This document shows positions 11,101 to 22,000 of a stretch of 64,000 bases of DNA, one piece after another (positions within the stretch are counted from its first letter, which is position 1; every line of letters begins with the position of its first letter). Position numbers and translations under genes: made by a program. Under the pieces are notes generated by a model. The model did no database searches. It saw only the letters and a program-made list of their open reading frames with translations, and had not been told where the DNA came from. Source of the stretch: Xiphophorus maculatus (taxonomy: Eukaryota > Chordata > Actinopteri > Cyprinodontiformes > Poeciliidae); the NCBI RefSeq assembly GCF_002775205.1, contig NC_036459.1, positions 16,352,312 through 16,416,311 of the forward strand, written 5' to 3'.

Positions 11101-13827
11101 GACTTGTGAGAAAAGAAGAGGCAGAGGACAGAGAAGTTGTGTCAGACCTATTGCGGGTCATGCACAACACAGGTAAAAAATACAAAAAACTGCTCTAGAT
11201 ATAGTTTTATAATGGTTTATTTGGAAATAATTGTACTCTTAATTGGGTTTTTTTACGCAGGGGCTGATTTCACCAACACTTTTCGCCTTCTGAGCCGTGT
11301 ACCTTGGCCTGAGGGAGAAGATGACGAGAGGGCCACTGTGGGGCCAGTGGTGGACCTCATTCTAAAGCAGTGTGCCTCCATTGAGGAGTTAAAGGTGGCT
11401 AATAAGCCCACGATGGAGGACCGGTGAGAGGTGTATGGTGGATGAGTTTACCTCTACTTGTACAACACAATAAAATGATACTGAAGCGTGTACCAGCCCC
11501 ACCGTATACTCTCATTGAATGTTTCACCACTGAACATTTTCAAATCAAGTCCTTTTTGTTAACTGATCTCTTTTTGTTTTCTTTAATGCCAGCATTTTGG
11601 AAAACAGTCTTACCAAGATAATGTGTAAGTTAAAGAAGCGATCTGAAACAGACCACACTAGAAAACATCAATTAGGCAGAACACAAAGACCATTAATGGG
11701 TGATGTGAAGCACAGAGATTTCCTTTTCTTCATGACACTTGGTGGGTCTACTGACCCCCTCTGTGATTTTTACGTGGCCTACAGTCATGTTGCTCAGTTG
11801 CCCTCATTTTCTATTTCTTCCTCAACCAGTTGATTGTGGCACATTTAGTTCCAAGGAAACTTCATGCCTGGATTTTTTTTGTAGAGATGACATCCTATCA
11901 TTGTCTGGCCATTGCCTTCCTATGCAATTCCACTCGATTCTCATCTCCCTTCAGTTTTCCGTCTGGAATTTTCCCCACTAAGCTTGATTTCTATGGTCGA
12001 ATTTCAATTGGGCCAATCAGCGAACAGAAGGAGGACAACAACATTGATTATCTGCACTGTTTTAGAATTGTAGTCCATCTATAAAAGACTGTAGTTTGGC
12101 AATGCTGGACTACAGTTTGTGTTGACCATGCTTCCAAAAACTGAGCAAATTAAGTCGGAGCAATAGGAATGTTTTTGACACTTTATTGCTGGAAAAGATG
12201 TTGTGAATCTACTCCCTACGGGGTCGTTTACAGCACACGGAGTTTCCAGTAAGCTTCATTGAGCCGGCGCATTAGGTATGCCACTGCCGAATGTTAGCAA
12301 GTGGGTAAAATTACATCCAGTCGTTTGAAACTTCAACATAGTCCATGCCCTCAGCAAGCAATCGTTTCTCAATAGTACAGACCCTTTGTACAAAGCAAGT
12401 CATAGAACAAGGTTTTATAAGCCTTAGGCAATGATGTTTGGATGACTGAATTGAATGATTGGGATGGGTTGCCTACAAGTTGCAACACTTATGGTCTACC
12501 AAAAAATATTAAGGGATAGTTTGACTTTGAGATGTTGACTTAGTCTCTTAATTACTGGGTCTCAATCCAATCTAGCGTCCATGGGATGTTCTGGGCAAAC
12601 AAGTCTAAAGTTTCTTCACCTTCGCAACTTATTAGACTAAAAAATTATGCTGCAAACATCTTGGTATCATTTAGTGGAGTCCCTGCCAAAATGGGTCATA
12701 CCTGTTTTGACTGTAAAAGGGCAACCAATAAAAGCTGGCCATAATGTCATCCATAATCAGTGTACATGTACAATTTAAAGACTCGAGCAAAGAAACCACA
12801 TTCACAGTTTCTTTCCTTTTTAAACAACTTCTAACTTTCCTGTGTCGTTTCTTCTTAGTGAACTGGCAATGATTCTGTCCATGGCACACACCAACCCAGT
12901 CATGTTCGGAATGGTAGCAGACAGGCCAGACGTGGCCCAGCAGCTGGAACTCATGGGCCGGCTAAAAGAGCTCCTAGAGACGGACCAAGAAGAGCTGAAA
13001 GAAAAGCAGCGCGGTGACTGGATCCGCTGGACTTGCCGATACAGGTCAGGAGAAATTACCCTGAAAAGCACGTGTTGTCTGCCTGTTGTGCTCTGTCAGA
13101 ATTGTAGAGTGTAAGAAATATTGGCCACCTACAGGTTGGCTTTTATTTGTTTTATTTGAGTTTAGAACCATGTCACAACTCCTTTAAAGAGTTGTTTTTC
13201 TTTTGCTGCTGGTATACCAGGAGGCGCTTAGCCCGGGAGTTTGATGGCACAAGTGACTTGCACCTTGTTAAAAAAGAGAGGCTAAGAGTGATGAAGAGCA
13301 GCAATCCCCGTGTGGTTCTTCGCAACTATATTGCACAGAATGCTATTCAAGCAGCAGATAAAGGAGACTTCTCTGAGGTGAGACCAAAGCTGGAAAACCC
13401 CAAGTCTCCCAAATGGTAACCAGGAGCAGTGGGATGTACTGACTGAGATGCTCAGTGACCAGGCTAACTATTATAAACAACATAAGCCAGCAGCAATACG
13501 TATATATGTATATATATTTCTGAAATCTGCACTTTTAAAGAGATAGTAGAAACGAAGGTTGCATGTGATGAGAAAAATATCCAGTGCCTCGGAAAAGAAG
13601 TTCTGTTTTTCGGTTTGTTCTTTTCAGGTCTCAGTTATTCATCTTTCTTGCGTCTTGTTTGACAGGTTAACAGAATTCTCAAGGTTCTGGAGGACCCGTA
13701 CACGGACCCTGAACCTTTGTGCCAACAAGATGGAACATGCGATGAAACAGAGAAGCTGTTTGCTGATGGCTACGATGCTAAGCCTCCTGCTTGGGCTCAA
13801 AAAATTTGCATCACTTGATCCACATAG
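8140..13827 (+). CDS. selenoo: Selenoprotein O, mitochondrial AMPylating pseudokinase
   Basis: Nine coding exons: 8140-8567, 9785-9988, 10088-10265, 10336-10466, 10895-11172, 11261-11423, 12859-13044, 13221-13377, 13666-13827. They total 1887 nt, or 628 residues if the UGA at 13816-13818 is read as selenocysteine (residue 626). The protein ends CIT-Sec-ST, parallel to human CVT-Sec-SS. Family hallmarks seen: the [15 protein letters not shown] loop, the lysine in [31 protein letters not shown], and the metal/catalytic segment [29 protein letters not shown] family proteins transfer AMP to Ser/Thr/Tyr of target proteins and act in redox stress in mitochondria. The amino terminus is short for a presequence. 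The Sec codon is supported by the downstream SECIS. Length is close to the human protein (669). Confidence 0.95.
8830..9720 (-). mobile_element. Decayed Tc1/mariner-like transposon in SELENOO intron 1
   Basis: Read on the minus strand, this matches the common fish Tc1-like element I know: a segment around 9560-9640 corresponds to the GRPPKL/HTH part of the transposase (plus-strand ATGTCTTGGTAGGTCTGGC). The flank near 8870-8960 resembles the inner end with TGGGATTTTCTGTGGCAGGCC. The reading frame is full of changes, so it is an old, inactive copy. Ends are approximate. Confidence 0.7.
10682..10717. repeat. Perfect 14-bp hairpin in SELENOO intron 4
   Basis: CATACCTGCTTGTC at 10682-10695 is exactly complementary to 10704-10717, with an 8-base loop. 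It lies between the exons ending at 10466 and starting at 10895. Confidence 0.85.
11590..12840. repeat. Probable interspersed repeats in SELENOO intron 6
   Basis: The 1.4-kb intron between exons 6 and 7 carries sequence with the look of decayed transposable elements (for example the GGGCCAATCAGCGAACAG stretch near 12010). I cannot assign a family with confidence. No host exon was seen here, and the flanking exons join in phase without one. Confidence 0.35.
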
Positions 13828-14129
13828 AGCCTCCCTAGGCTGCTGCTGCTGCGAGAGAGAGAGAGAGACGTCTGTTTTCACTTCTGGAGTACAGCAAACA
13901 GATTATTTGTCATATGTTTATGTTTATGTTACATCTAAAATATGACATAGATAGGAGAGGAACATTTACATCAGTCACCCAGTTACTTTCTCTCAGACTC
14001 TCTTCTGTTGCATAAAGGGAGGATGTTATTTTGTGGTGTGTTCCGCCATTCATTTTTGCACAGAACTAAGTTTGATCAAATTGCAAGGTAGTTTTATACG
14101 TAAAAAACAATATTAGAGTTTATATTAGA

Positions 14130-14770
14130 AAAAAATCTTCAAAACTATAGGCACCCCTGTATTAATGTGTAAAAAGTCTTTAAGCAAAGCCATATTTAAT
14201 TTCAGAAGCCTAATATTACACCAACATACTGAGAAAAATTTGATTATTTTAATCAGTTTGGCAATACTTCAAATAGAAACCATAAAATCTAAAAATAAAA
14301 AATAAAAAAGACATAAAAAATCCACCAGATTTAGTTTTTCATCAAATGTCCATCATGGAAAACAACTGCTAAAAAGTCTAGTTGACAAAAACTAGATATA
14401 TGGAAACCAGGTCAGGCTCCCATAACAATACTTTATTTAATAAATTCTGTCCTTATTCAAAATACCAGAAACTTGCCTAATGCCACATAGACTTTCAGTG
14501 AAAAGGCAAACACTACACAATGATTTATGTGGAAAAGAACCTCGTTCCCAGTGTGAAGTACGGTGGAGGAACTATGATGCTGTGGACCTGCTTCAGCACA
14601 AAACATTTTGGGAACCCTATTGGAGCGGATAACTCCTTTAATACCAGGAGTATTTCAGCAACGGTACTAACAAAGAAATTGTTCATATGCCATACAATCA
14701 GTATATCATAAAAATTATATAACTTCTACACCAAGGATGCCAATAAGTATGTAGGGCATTGCCAATTTAG
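14130..14770 (+). mobile_element. Tc1-like transposon remnant in SELENOO 3'UTR
   Basis: At 14540-14610 the plus strand encodes SVKYGGGTMMLWTCFS, matching the transposase motif (VKHGGGSxMxWGCF) of Tc1-like elements. Flanks such as GGCACCCCTGTATTAATG near 14150 and GCCAATAAGTATGTAGGGC near 14740 look like the element's ends. It lies between the SELENOO stop codon and the SECIS element, so it probably inserted into the 3'UTR. Confidence 0.65.
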
Positions 14771-14871
14771 CAATACACTTCAAATACTGGTTTTTATAGA
14801 CTGAATGGAATCAGGTGGACTTGCACTGTGTCAAAGCTCAAACATACAACTTCATAATAATTCTAATGCGG

Positions 14872-14932
14872 ATGAAGAATGACGGCTCAGATGACCAGTC
14901 ACAGAGTGACCTGTCTGAGCCTGAAGTTATGG
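14872..14932 (+). promoter_or_regulatory. SECIS element of SELENOO (CC-type apical loop)
   Basis: ATGA at 14879-14882 is followed by a perfect 8-bp stem GGCTCAGA (14884-14891) and TCTGAGCC (14914-14921), closed on the 3' side by TGA at 14922-14924. CC at 14895-14896 sits about 12 bases after the ATGA quartet, where most SECIS elements carry AA. CC is the known variant in selenoprotein O and M genes. It directs the ribosome to insert Sec at the UGA at 13816, about 1.06 kb upstream. It lies 120 bases before a poly(A) signal. Confidence 0.88.
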
Positions 14933-15044
14933 GAACACACCAGAAACCTACGCCTAAACGAAACAATCACTGGACTGAATTTCAGCCTTTAAAATGCTAA
15001 CGTGTGTTGCATGTGCTGTGAATGACATGACTGGAGCAGTCTTC

Positions 15045-15050
15045 AATAAA
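15045..15050 (+). terminator. SELENOO poly(A) signal AATAAA
   Basis: A canonical AATAAA followed by a GT/T-rich stretch (GCTGGTCTTTCT onward). It is placed just beyond the SECIS, giving a 3'UTR of about 1.2 kb. Confidence 0.75.
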
Positions 15051-15065
15051 AGCTGGTCTTTCTGA

Positions 15066-16060
15066 ACTTGAGCTGACTGGTTTGTAACTATCGTGTGTAG
15101 CCTAGACTTTCTTTGAAGTGTAAGCAGTAGCACAAGTTATTTGTAAAAAGGCCAAACACAGTGGGAGTTTTCAATATGGCCAACATTAGTTTTATAATAC
15201 AAGACAGGAGTGACCAACACCAAATAAGAAAAAAAGAGAAACTTAACTTATCTTTCAATTGAACCCCAAAATAGGTTTATGTTGCCTTTATGCATGTGCA
15301 GACAATAAGGAGTTGATATCTCCACGTGTTGGGTAGGATTCCCCTGTATGCGTCTCACAATGACATCAACTCACCTGTTTTGTATGGGTCTGTATGATAC
15401 GTTTTATATCACTATAATGTCTTACTTTTAATTGATTAGGAGGGAAGAGAAAGACGGGTTTCGTCCAGAGTGCCATTCCTCTGAGAACTGACTGTGCCGT
15501 GACCAAGGTTACAATAGCTAAAACTGTTCGTTACTCTTATCTTATCGTTCTTCAAACAGCAGTTTACAATAAACTGAAAAGCTATAGGGTAAAGGGTTCA
15601 AAGCTGAGTGAACTTAAAAATAGTACTTTTGGCATTTACTTTATGATTCCAGGAACAGCCTTTATAGGGGGCTGGTTAAAGTACATATCACTACTATTTT
15701 TCTTCGATTGTCAAGGCTGAACAAGTCATTGTGTTGTAATGAGGTATGACACCCACTTTAATGCAAATCATCTAGGTTTTACAGGTTTGTCTCTAATTCT
15801 TTAAAGTCACAAAAACAATGTTCTGCCACAGTTTTACGTCATTCTCATTCACACATCACTGTGTTTATACGGGCAGACCATAGGGGGAAGGCATTTGTTT
15901 TCCTTATACAGTCCTTTTTATCTGATCACATGTCAGCGTCAGTTCAGCTGTGTCAGCTCAGTAGGAAATGAGAGGGACGATAATAGACAGACTGGTTATG
16001 TCATCTCAAAACTGAAAGTACTGCTGCATTTAAGCCCTGTACTGTTCTGAGGATGAACAG
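15066..16060. other. Intergenic region, SELENOO to NLR gene
   Basis: About 1 kb with no coding content that I can support. AAACTGAAAGT at 16008-16018 resembles an interferon-stimulated response element core and lies some 50-100 bases before the NLR start codons, a plausible promoter position. Nothing else specific was recognised. Confidence 0.4.
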
Positions 16061-19000
16061 ATGAGAATAAAAGACAAGCTGATCCCACAACTGGCTCAGG
16101 AGGCAGGCATGGCTAACGTAAAAGAGCAACTCTTGGATATCTTTCTAGAACTTCTTGATGAAGATCTTCGGACTTTTCAGTGGTATCTTTACAGCAGCGA
16201 CCTTGAAGGATTCACGCATATACCAAAGTGTAAAGCTGACGGCTTGGACAGGCCGCGCACCGTGGATCTTGTGGTGCAAACATATGGTTATGATGATGCT
16301 GTTACCGTAACTGTGATCATACTGGAGAAAATGAGACAAAAACTTCTAGCTGATAGACTAAAAGAGTTGTGCAGCAACGGTAAGCAAATGTCTTGGTGAA
16401 TTTGTTTGCTAAAAAGTGTTGCTGAGTAAAATCTGTATTCTTATATTGTGTTTTTATCAGGTAAAAGCAATAAGAAAAGCGAAGGTATGATGCGAACAAA
16501 ACTCAACTCTCAATTGTCTTTGTTCATCTGTGTTTGTACTTAAGTACAAAATTGTTCTTTCAACAGAAAGTGACCTCGCAATCCAAGAGACACTGAAATG
16601 CACATTGAAGGAACAGTGTCTAAAAGTTTACGAGGGCAATGCAGGAGAAGGACAACGTATTTACCTGAAAGAAATCTACACAGAGCTGCACGTGATAGCA
16701 GGAGCCTGTGGAGGCTTGAGTGACGAGCGCGAGTTCAGGCAGCAAAAGTCCAAGCAAATGGCAGTGGAAGAAACAATTAAAGTCCGAGATCTTTTCAAGC
16801 CCGATCAAGAAAGGCGGATAAGGACTGTGCTTACTCAGGGTATACCTGGAATGGGTAAAACAGTCTGTGCACAGAAGTTCACTCTGAGCTGGGCAGAAGG
16901 AGAAGAACATCAGGACATCACCTTTCTCTTTCCACTCCCTTTCAGGGAGTTGAATTCCTTCATGGGTGGGGGAGACTCTTCATTAATGGGCCTACTCCAT
17001 TGGTTTTTCCCTCAGATAAAACCCATTGAGAAGCTATCAGACTCGAAAGTCCTCTTCATTTTCGATGGCCTTGATGAGAGTCTTCTCCCATTGAATTTCA
17101 AATACAACAAGGTTTTGAGAGACGAGACGGAGCCGGCCCCGCTCGATGTGCTGATCACAAATCTCATCACAGGGGATCTGCTCTGCAACGCATTCGTCTG
17201 GATCACATGTAGGCCTGCGGCGGCGGGCAAAATTCCTCGAAAGTACATTGACCAGTGGACTGAAATCAAGGGCTTCACTGAAGACCGATGGCAGGAATAC
17301 TTCAAGAAGCGCGTGAGTGACGATGCCCTCTCCCTTCGGATCATTGACCATGTGAAGTCGTCGAAAAGCCTCTATGTAATGTGTCAAATACCAATTTTCT
17401 GCTGGATCACCGTCACTTTGATTAAGAGAATGCTACATGATGACGTGACCGGAAGATTGCCCAACACCCTGACTGAGATGTACGTGTATCTTCTTCTCTG
17501 CCAAACCGACCGGATGGCTGAAAGGCACTACCCCATGAGCGGCGGTAACGTTTGTTTGCAGCTCGCAGAACTAGCGTTCCGTCAGCTTGAACAGCGCAAA
17601 CAGATCTTCTACGAGGCTGACCTGAAAAAGTGCCACATGGATATCAATGAGGCAACCACATATTCGGGTGTTTGCACAGAGATGTTTCACATGGAGGCGG
17701 GAAGGGGACAAAAAGTTTTTAACTTTGTGCATTTGAGTATCCAGGAGTTTCTGGCAGCTGTGTTTGCCCATTATTCATACATGCATAACAAGGAAAACGT
17801 TCTTCTGGGACGTCGGGAAAGACTTTCCTCAAAACTGTGGAGAAAATCTGTTTTTGGCTTTCATAAATCTGCCATTGAAAAGGCTTTGAAAAGTCCAGAT
17901 GGCCACTGGGATCTCTTCCTTCGCTTCCTTCTGGGCCTTTCGTTGAAGTCAAACCAGGAACTTCTCTACGGTGTGCTGCATTTGGAAGCAGAAGGAGAAG
18001 AAGATGTGGCAAAAACCATACAGTTTATCAAAGAAATGATCAATGAAGAACCCGAATCAAAGCTCAACTTGTTCCACTGTCTGGGGGAGCTCAGAGACGA
18101 GTCTCTGGTGCAGGAGATTCAGAGCTTCGTAAGTTCTGGGAGGCTTGCAAGCACACAGTTATCTTCGGCTCAATGGTCCGCTCTCACTTTTGAGCTAATG
18201 ACATCAGATACTCTGGAGGAAACGTTTGACCTAAAGAAGTACTCAAGATCAGAAGAAGGGCTAGAAAAGCTGCTGGTTGTTATAACTTCCTCCACACATG
18301 CCCTGTAAGTTCACCTATAACATGATATTCCTTTTTTCCATTGGTTGTAAAGTCTCAAATTCAAAAACAAGTAGCATTTAGATATAATGATGAGCATTCT
18401 CTTGCCTTCAGTTGAGCACTTTTTATCAACTTTTTATCCACAGTCAAACAAAAAGTAACCACTGCTAACTGCTGCCTTTTTGTTCCTTTGAAGCCTGGAT
18501 TATTGCAACCTCACTGAAAACTGCTGTCCATTGCTGGCCTCTGCCTTGAGCTCAACGTCCTCTCATCTGACAGATTTAGATTTGAGTAACAACAAACTGA
18601 AGGATTCGGGAGTGCGGCTGCTTTCTGATGGTCTACTGAGTCCACAATGCAAGCTGAAGAGCTTAAGGTGTTGTTATAGATTTTAACACAGAATTTCTGC
18701 AAAAACAGAGAAGCTCGGACAAGAGCAATGGTCATTGTGACCACTACCATGATCATTGTTCTACCAGAACAATGATCATTGTAGGGACCTTCTGTCTGAA
18801 AACCTACTGTCCTGAAAGTGGCTTGAGAAAAAAACTTCATGAACTCCAAAAACATGGCTGCGAGAACAGAATGACATGGTCTTCTTCTTGTTGCCCTGGG
18901 AGAGAAAGCACATTTCTCTGTTCTTGCAGAATATGTATTGCCCTTCACTTTACCCTTCATAAACTGGCTGTAGAGACTGTCAAACAGTTTGTATTTGAAA

Positions 19001-22000
19001 CAGAACTCTGCACTTCCTTGTTTTTAGATTGCGTGAATGTAGAGTGGAGGGTGGCTGCTGTGAGGCCTTGGCTGCTGCTCTTAACACAGAGTCAACCCAA
19101 CTGAGAGTGCTGGACCTGAGCGCTAATGACCTCCAGCACAGTGGAGTGACGGCCCTGAGTTTGGGACTGAGCAGCCGTCACTGCAAAGTTGAAACATTGA
19201 GGTTTGATCTGCTTCTTTCTGTCAAGGATCGAACATGTCTACGTTTTTCCAATAGATTTAAAGATGTTATTCACGTGACTCCAGCTGGGGGTACTCAAAC
19301 AATCAACACACTGAAAATAATAATATATCAGATTGACGCAGGGAAAAGGTATTCATGAAACAAAGTTGCAAAAGGCCTAATTCAAGAATCCATCGGAAGT
19401 AGTCTTCCCTCGATTGGCTTGTAAATGATGACCTGTAAAAAGGTTTTTCCTGAACAAAATATCACAATAAGCACCTCATATTGAAAGCAAGAGAGCTCGC
19501 TTATGACTTTTGCAATATTGTTGGAAACATCCTTCTAGTTTCAAACATGTTCGAGTGAGCACATGGGTGGGCCATGAACAGGGGCTTCTTTAAAGATGTC
19601 TCATTGTGGTGGACTCGAATGACAGAGGAGTTTTCCAAATCCAAAGGACCACTCATCACTTCAGAAAGACCTTGAATTGAGCCAGTTTTTTGTACTGCTC
19701 CAAATCACCGTGACTGACTCGACTGGAATCTTCTTTGAAGTTTGAAGATTTGGAAAATCAGATGGAACTTTGCAAGAATATAGACATGATGGGTAAAAAC
19801 TTTAATACTGTTAATGACATGAAGGGAATTGTATGGCACATCTTCTTAAAAAACCATGCTAAAGGTAACGTCTGGAGATCACATTACCACATAATAATGC
19901 CATGTAATTTATATAATTAGAACAACAATGAAATGAGAAATTTTCTGGGAAACTTTTGATTAGTTTAAAAAATTTTACTAGGCTGAAATTTCAACTAAGA
20001 CAACAGCCAGCGGTGGACATCGCTAACTAAAACGTTAGCTGTGCTAACCCAAGAGCACTTTCATCAACGCTAGCTGTTTTGTATTGATTGTAAATCTTTC
20101 AACGAAGTTTTGACACAAAAGCGAGAACGAGTAAGGAGGACAGGGAGCAACGCAAACAGTCTTTACTCATTTCAAATGAGAACATGAAAATAAACATCTG
20201 CTTGAAGAATCCTCAGCGTTCGATAATGAAAACTTAAACCCAGATGTTAAACTCTATTTAAATGAAAGTTTGCAAAACAACCAAAGAAATTCAGAATTTA
20301 TCCGAAAAAATGAATTTAGGAAAGCTAAGTTCACTAGACGTTTTCAAAGTTAGCAAAAATGCTAAATTGCTATATGAAAGCTTTGCTTTGCTGTTTGCGC
20401 ATTGGCAGAAGTGTGCCCACCATTAGCAATGGTCCCAAACACATATCCAACTGAGCTCAAGGAAATTTGCAATTGACTTTGGAGACAGAAAACAAAACTG
20501 AACGTTTCCAAGTAAATCATCTGACTTGCTCCATGTCTGTGCACATTTTTAGCTTATTTTTTGTGCTGCTTTTTATTATTTCTGTATATGCATGAATTGC
20601 TTGGCTTGTTATAAAAACATTTGGTTTTTCTAACTACTTTTTTTTTTCGCCCCTACAGTTTAAGTCAGTGCAAACTGGGAGCGGGCTGCTGTGGAGGTTT
20701 GGCTTCAATCTTCAACTCGGGCTCTCCTCGGCTGAAATCTCTTGATTTGAGTAACAACAACCTGAAGGATGCCGGGGTGTCCCTGCTTGCTGCTGGACTA
20801 ACAAGTCCAAGTTGTAAACTAGAAATTCTGAGGTCAGCTGAAATTAATTAATACATTTCAAGGTATCGCTTTTCTAAACTGGGATAGAAAATGCTTTTGT
20901 CTTGAAATAATAATCACTTATAAATGCAGTTGAAACCTACAAAAGCCTATTTTAATGCAAAAATGATTTTTTTCAAAAAATGTCAGCTTGTAGTATTTAT
21001 TGGGTTTATGACATTATTACTCAAATATAATCTGTTGCTAAATTGTTTTTATTTTTATTTTTATTTGTTTTTGGTCAGGCTCAGCTGCTGTGGCCTAACA
21101 CAGAAATCCTGTAGCTACCTTAGTTCGGCTCTCAGCACAGACTCCGGCAAAGTCAAGCATCTGGACCTGAGTGGGAACATCCTTCAAGGTCCAGGTTTTG
21201 GTACTCTCTGCTCCGGCCTCAAAAGTCAGCGCTGTCGACTGGAAACTTTAATGTAAGTTTGTGCAGCTAGACTCGGTGGTCACCGGTGGTGATTTATTTG
21301 TTTGTTTGACTTCTCTCCAATCAAGACACCTTAAAGCGGAACCTTCTTTGTGATTCTCAATGTGACTTTCTATGCACTACCTGCAGATTAAAAGAGTGCA
21401 GCCTTCAGAAATGCTGTGCTGACATTGCCTTAGTGTTGAGCACTAACAGCTCCCGCATGAAGGAGCTTGACCTGAGTGAGAACGACCTGGAGGACCTGGA
21501 AGTGGAGTTGCTCTCTAACGGAATAGCAAACCCAAACTGTGTCTTGGAAACCTTGAGGTAAGCGGTCCTTTCTGTTCCCAAAATAACCAGAATAAATCTT
21601 AAAATTTTTAAACAAATCAACGAAAGCATGAAAATGAGTCAGAATCTATAACTTTAGTGTATAAAAAGTGTCTTACAACCCCTGTCTTGCAGCCTGTCGT
21701 TTTGTGGAGTCACTGTGAAAGGCTGCGCTCATCTGGCTTCAGCCCTGAGCTGCAACCCGTCCCACCTGAGGCAGCTGGACCTCAGCTACAATTATCTCCA
21801 GGACTCCGGAGTGGATCTGATCTCGGTTCAGCGGGACGATCCACTTTGTAAGCTAGAACATCTAAGGTAAATCAACTTCAAGGATTGCAAAAATCTAGGT
21901 AAACAAATTGAAAGTATTTGTGAAACCCATGGCACACTCAAAAGCTTTCGTTAGTCATGCAAAATGTCAGACAGTTGACAGTTATATTGTCACGATCTGT

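Noticed and set aside
13666-13827. Reading the SELENOO UGA as the true stop
   Set aside because: The codons after it (ST then TAG) mirror the human tail and a SECIS is present downstream, so selenocysteine is far more likely.
14815-15000. 61-codon plus-strand frame covering the SECIS
   Set aside because: It lies in the SELENOO 3'UTR, and the stem-loop with UGA upstream explains the sequence better than coding.
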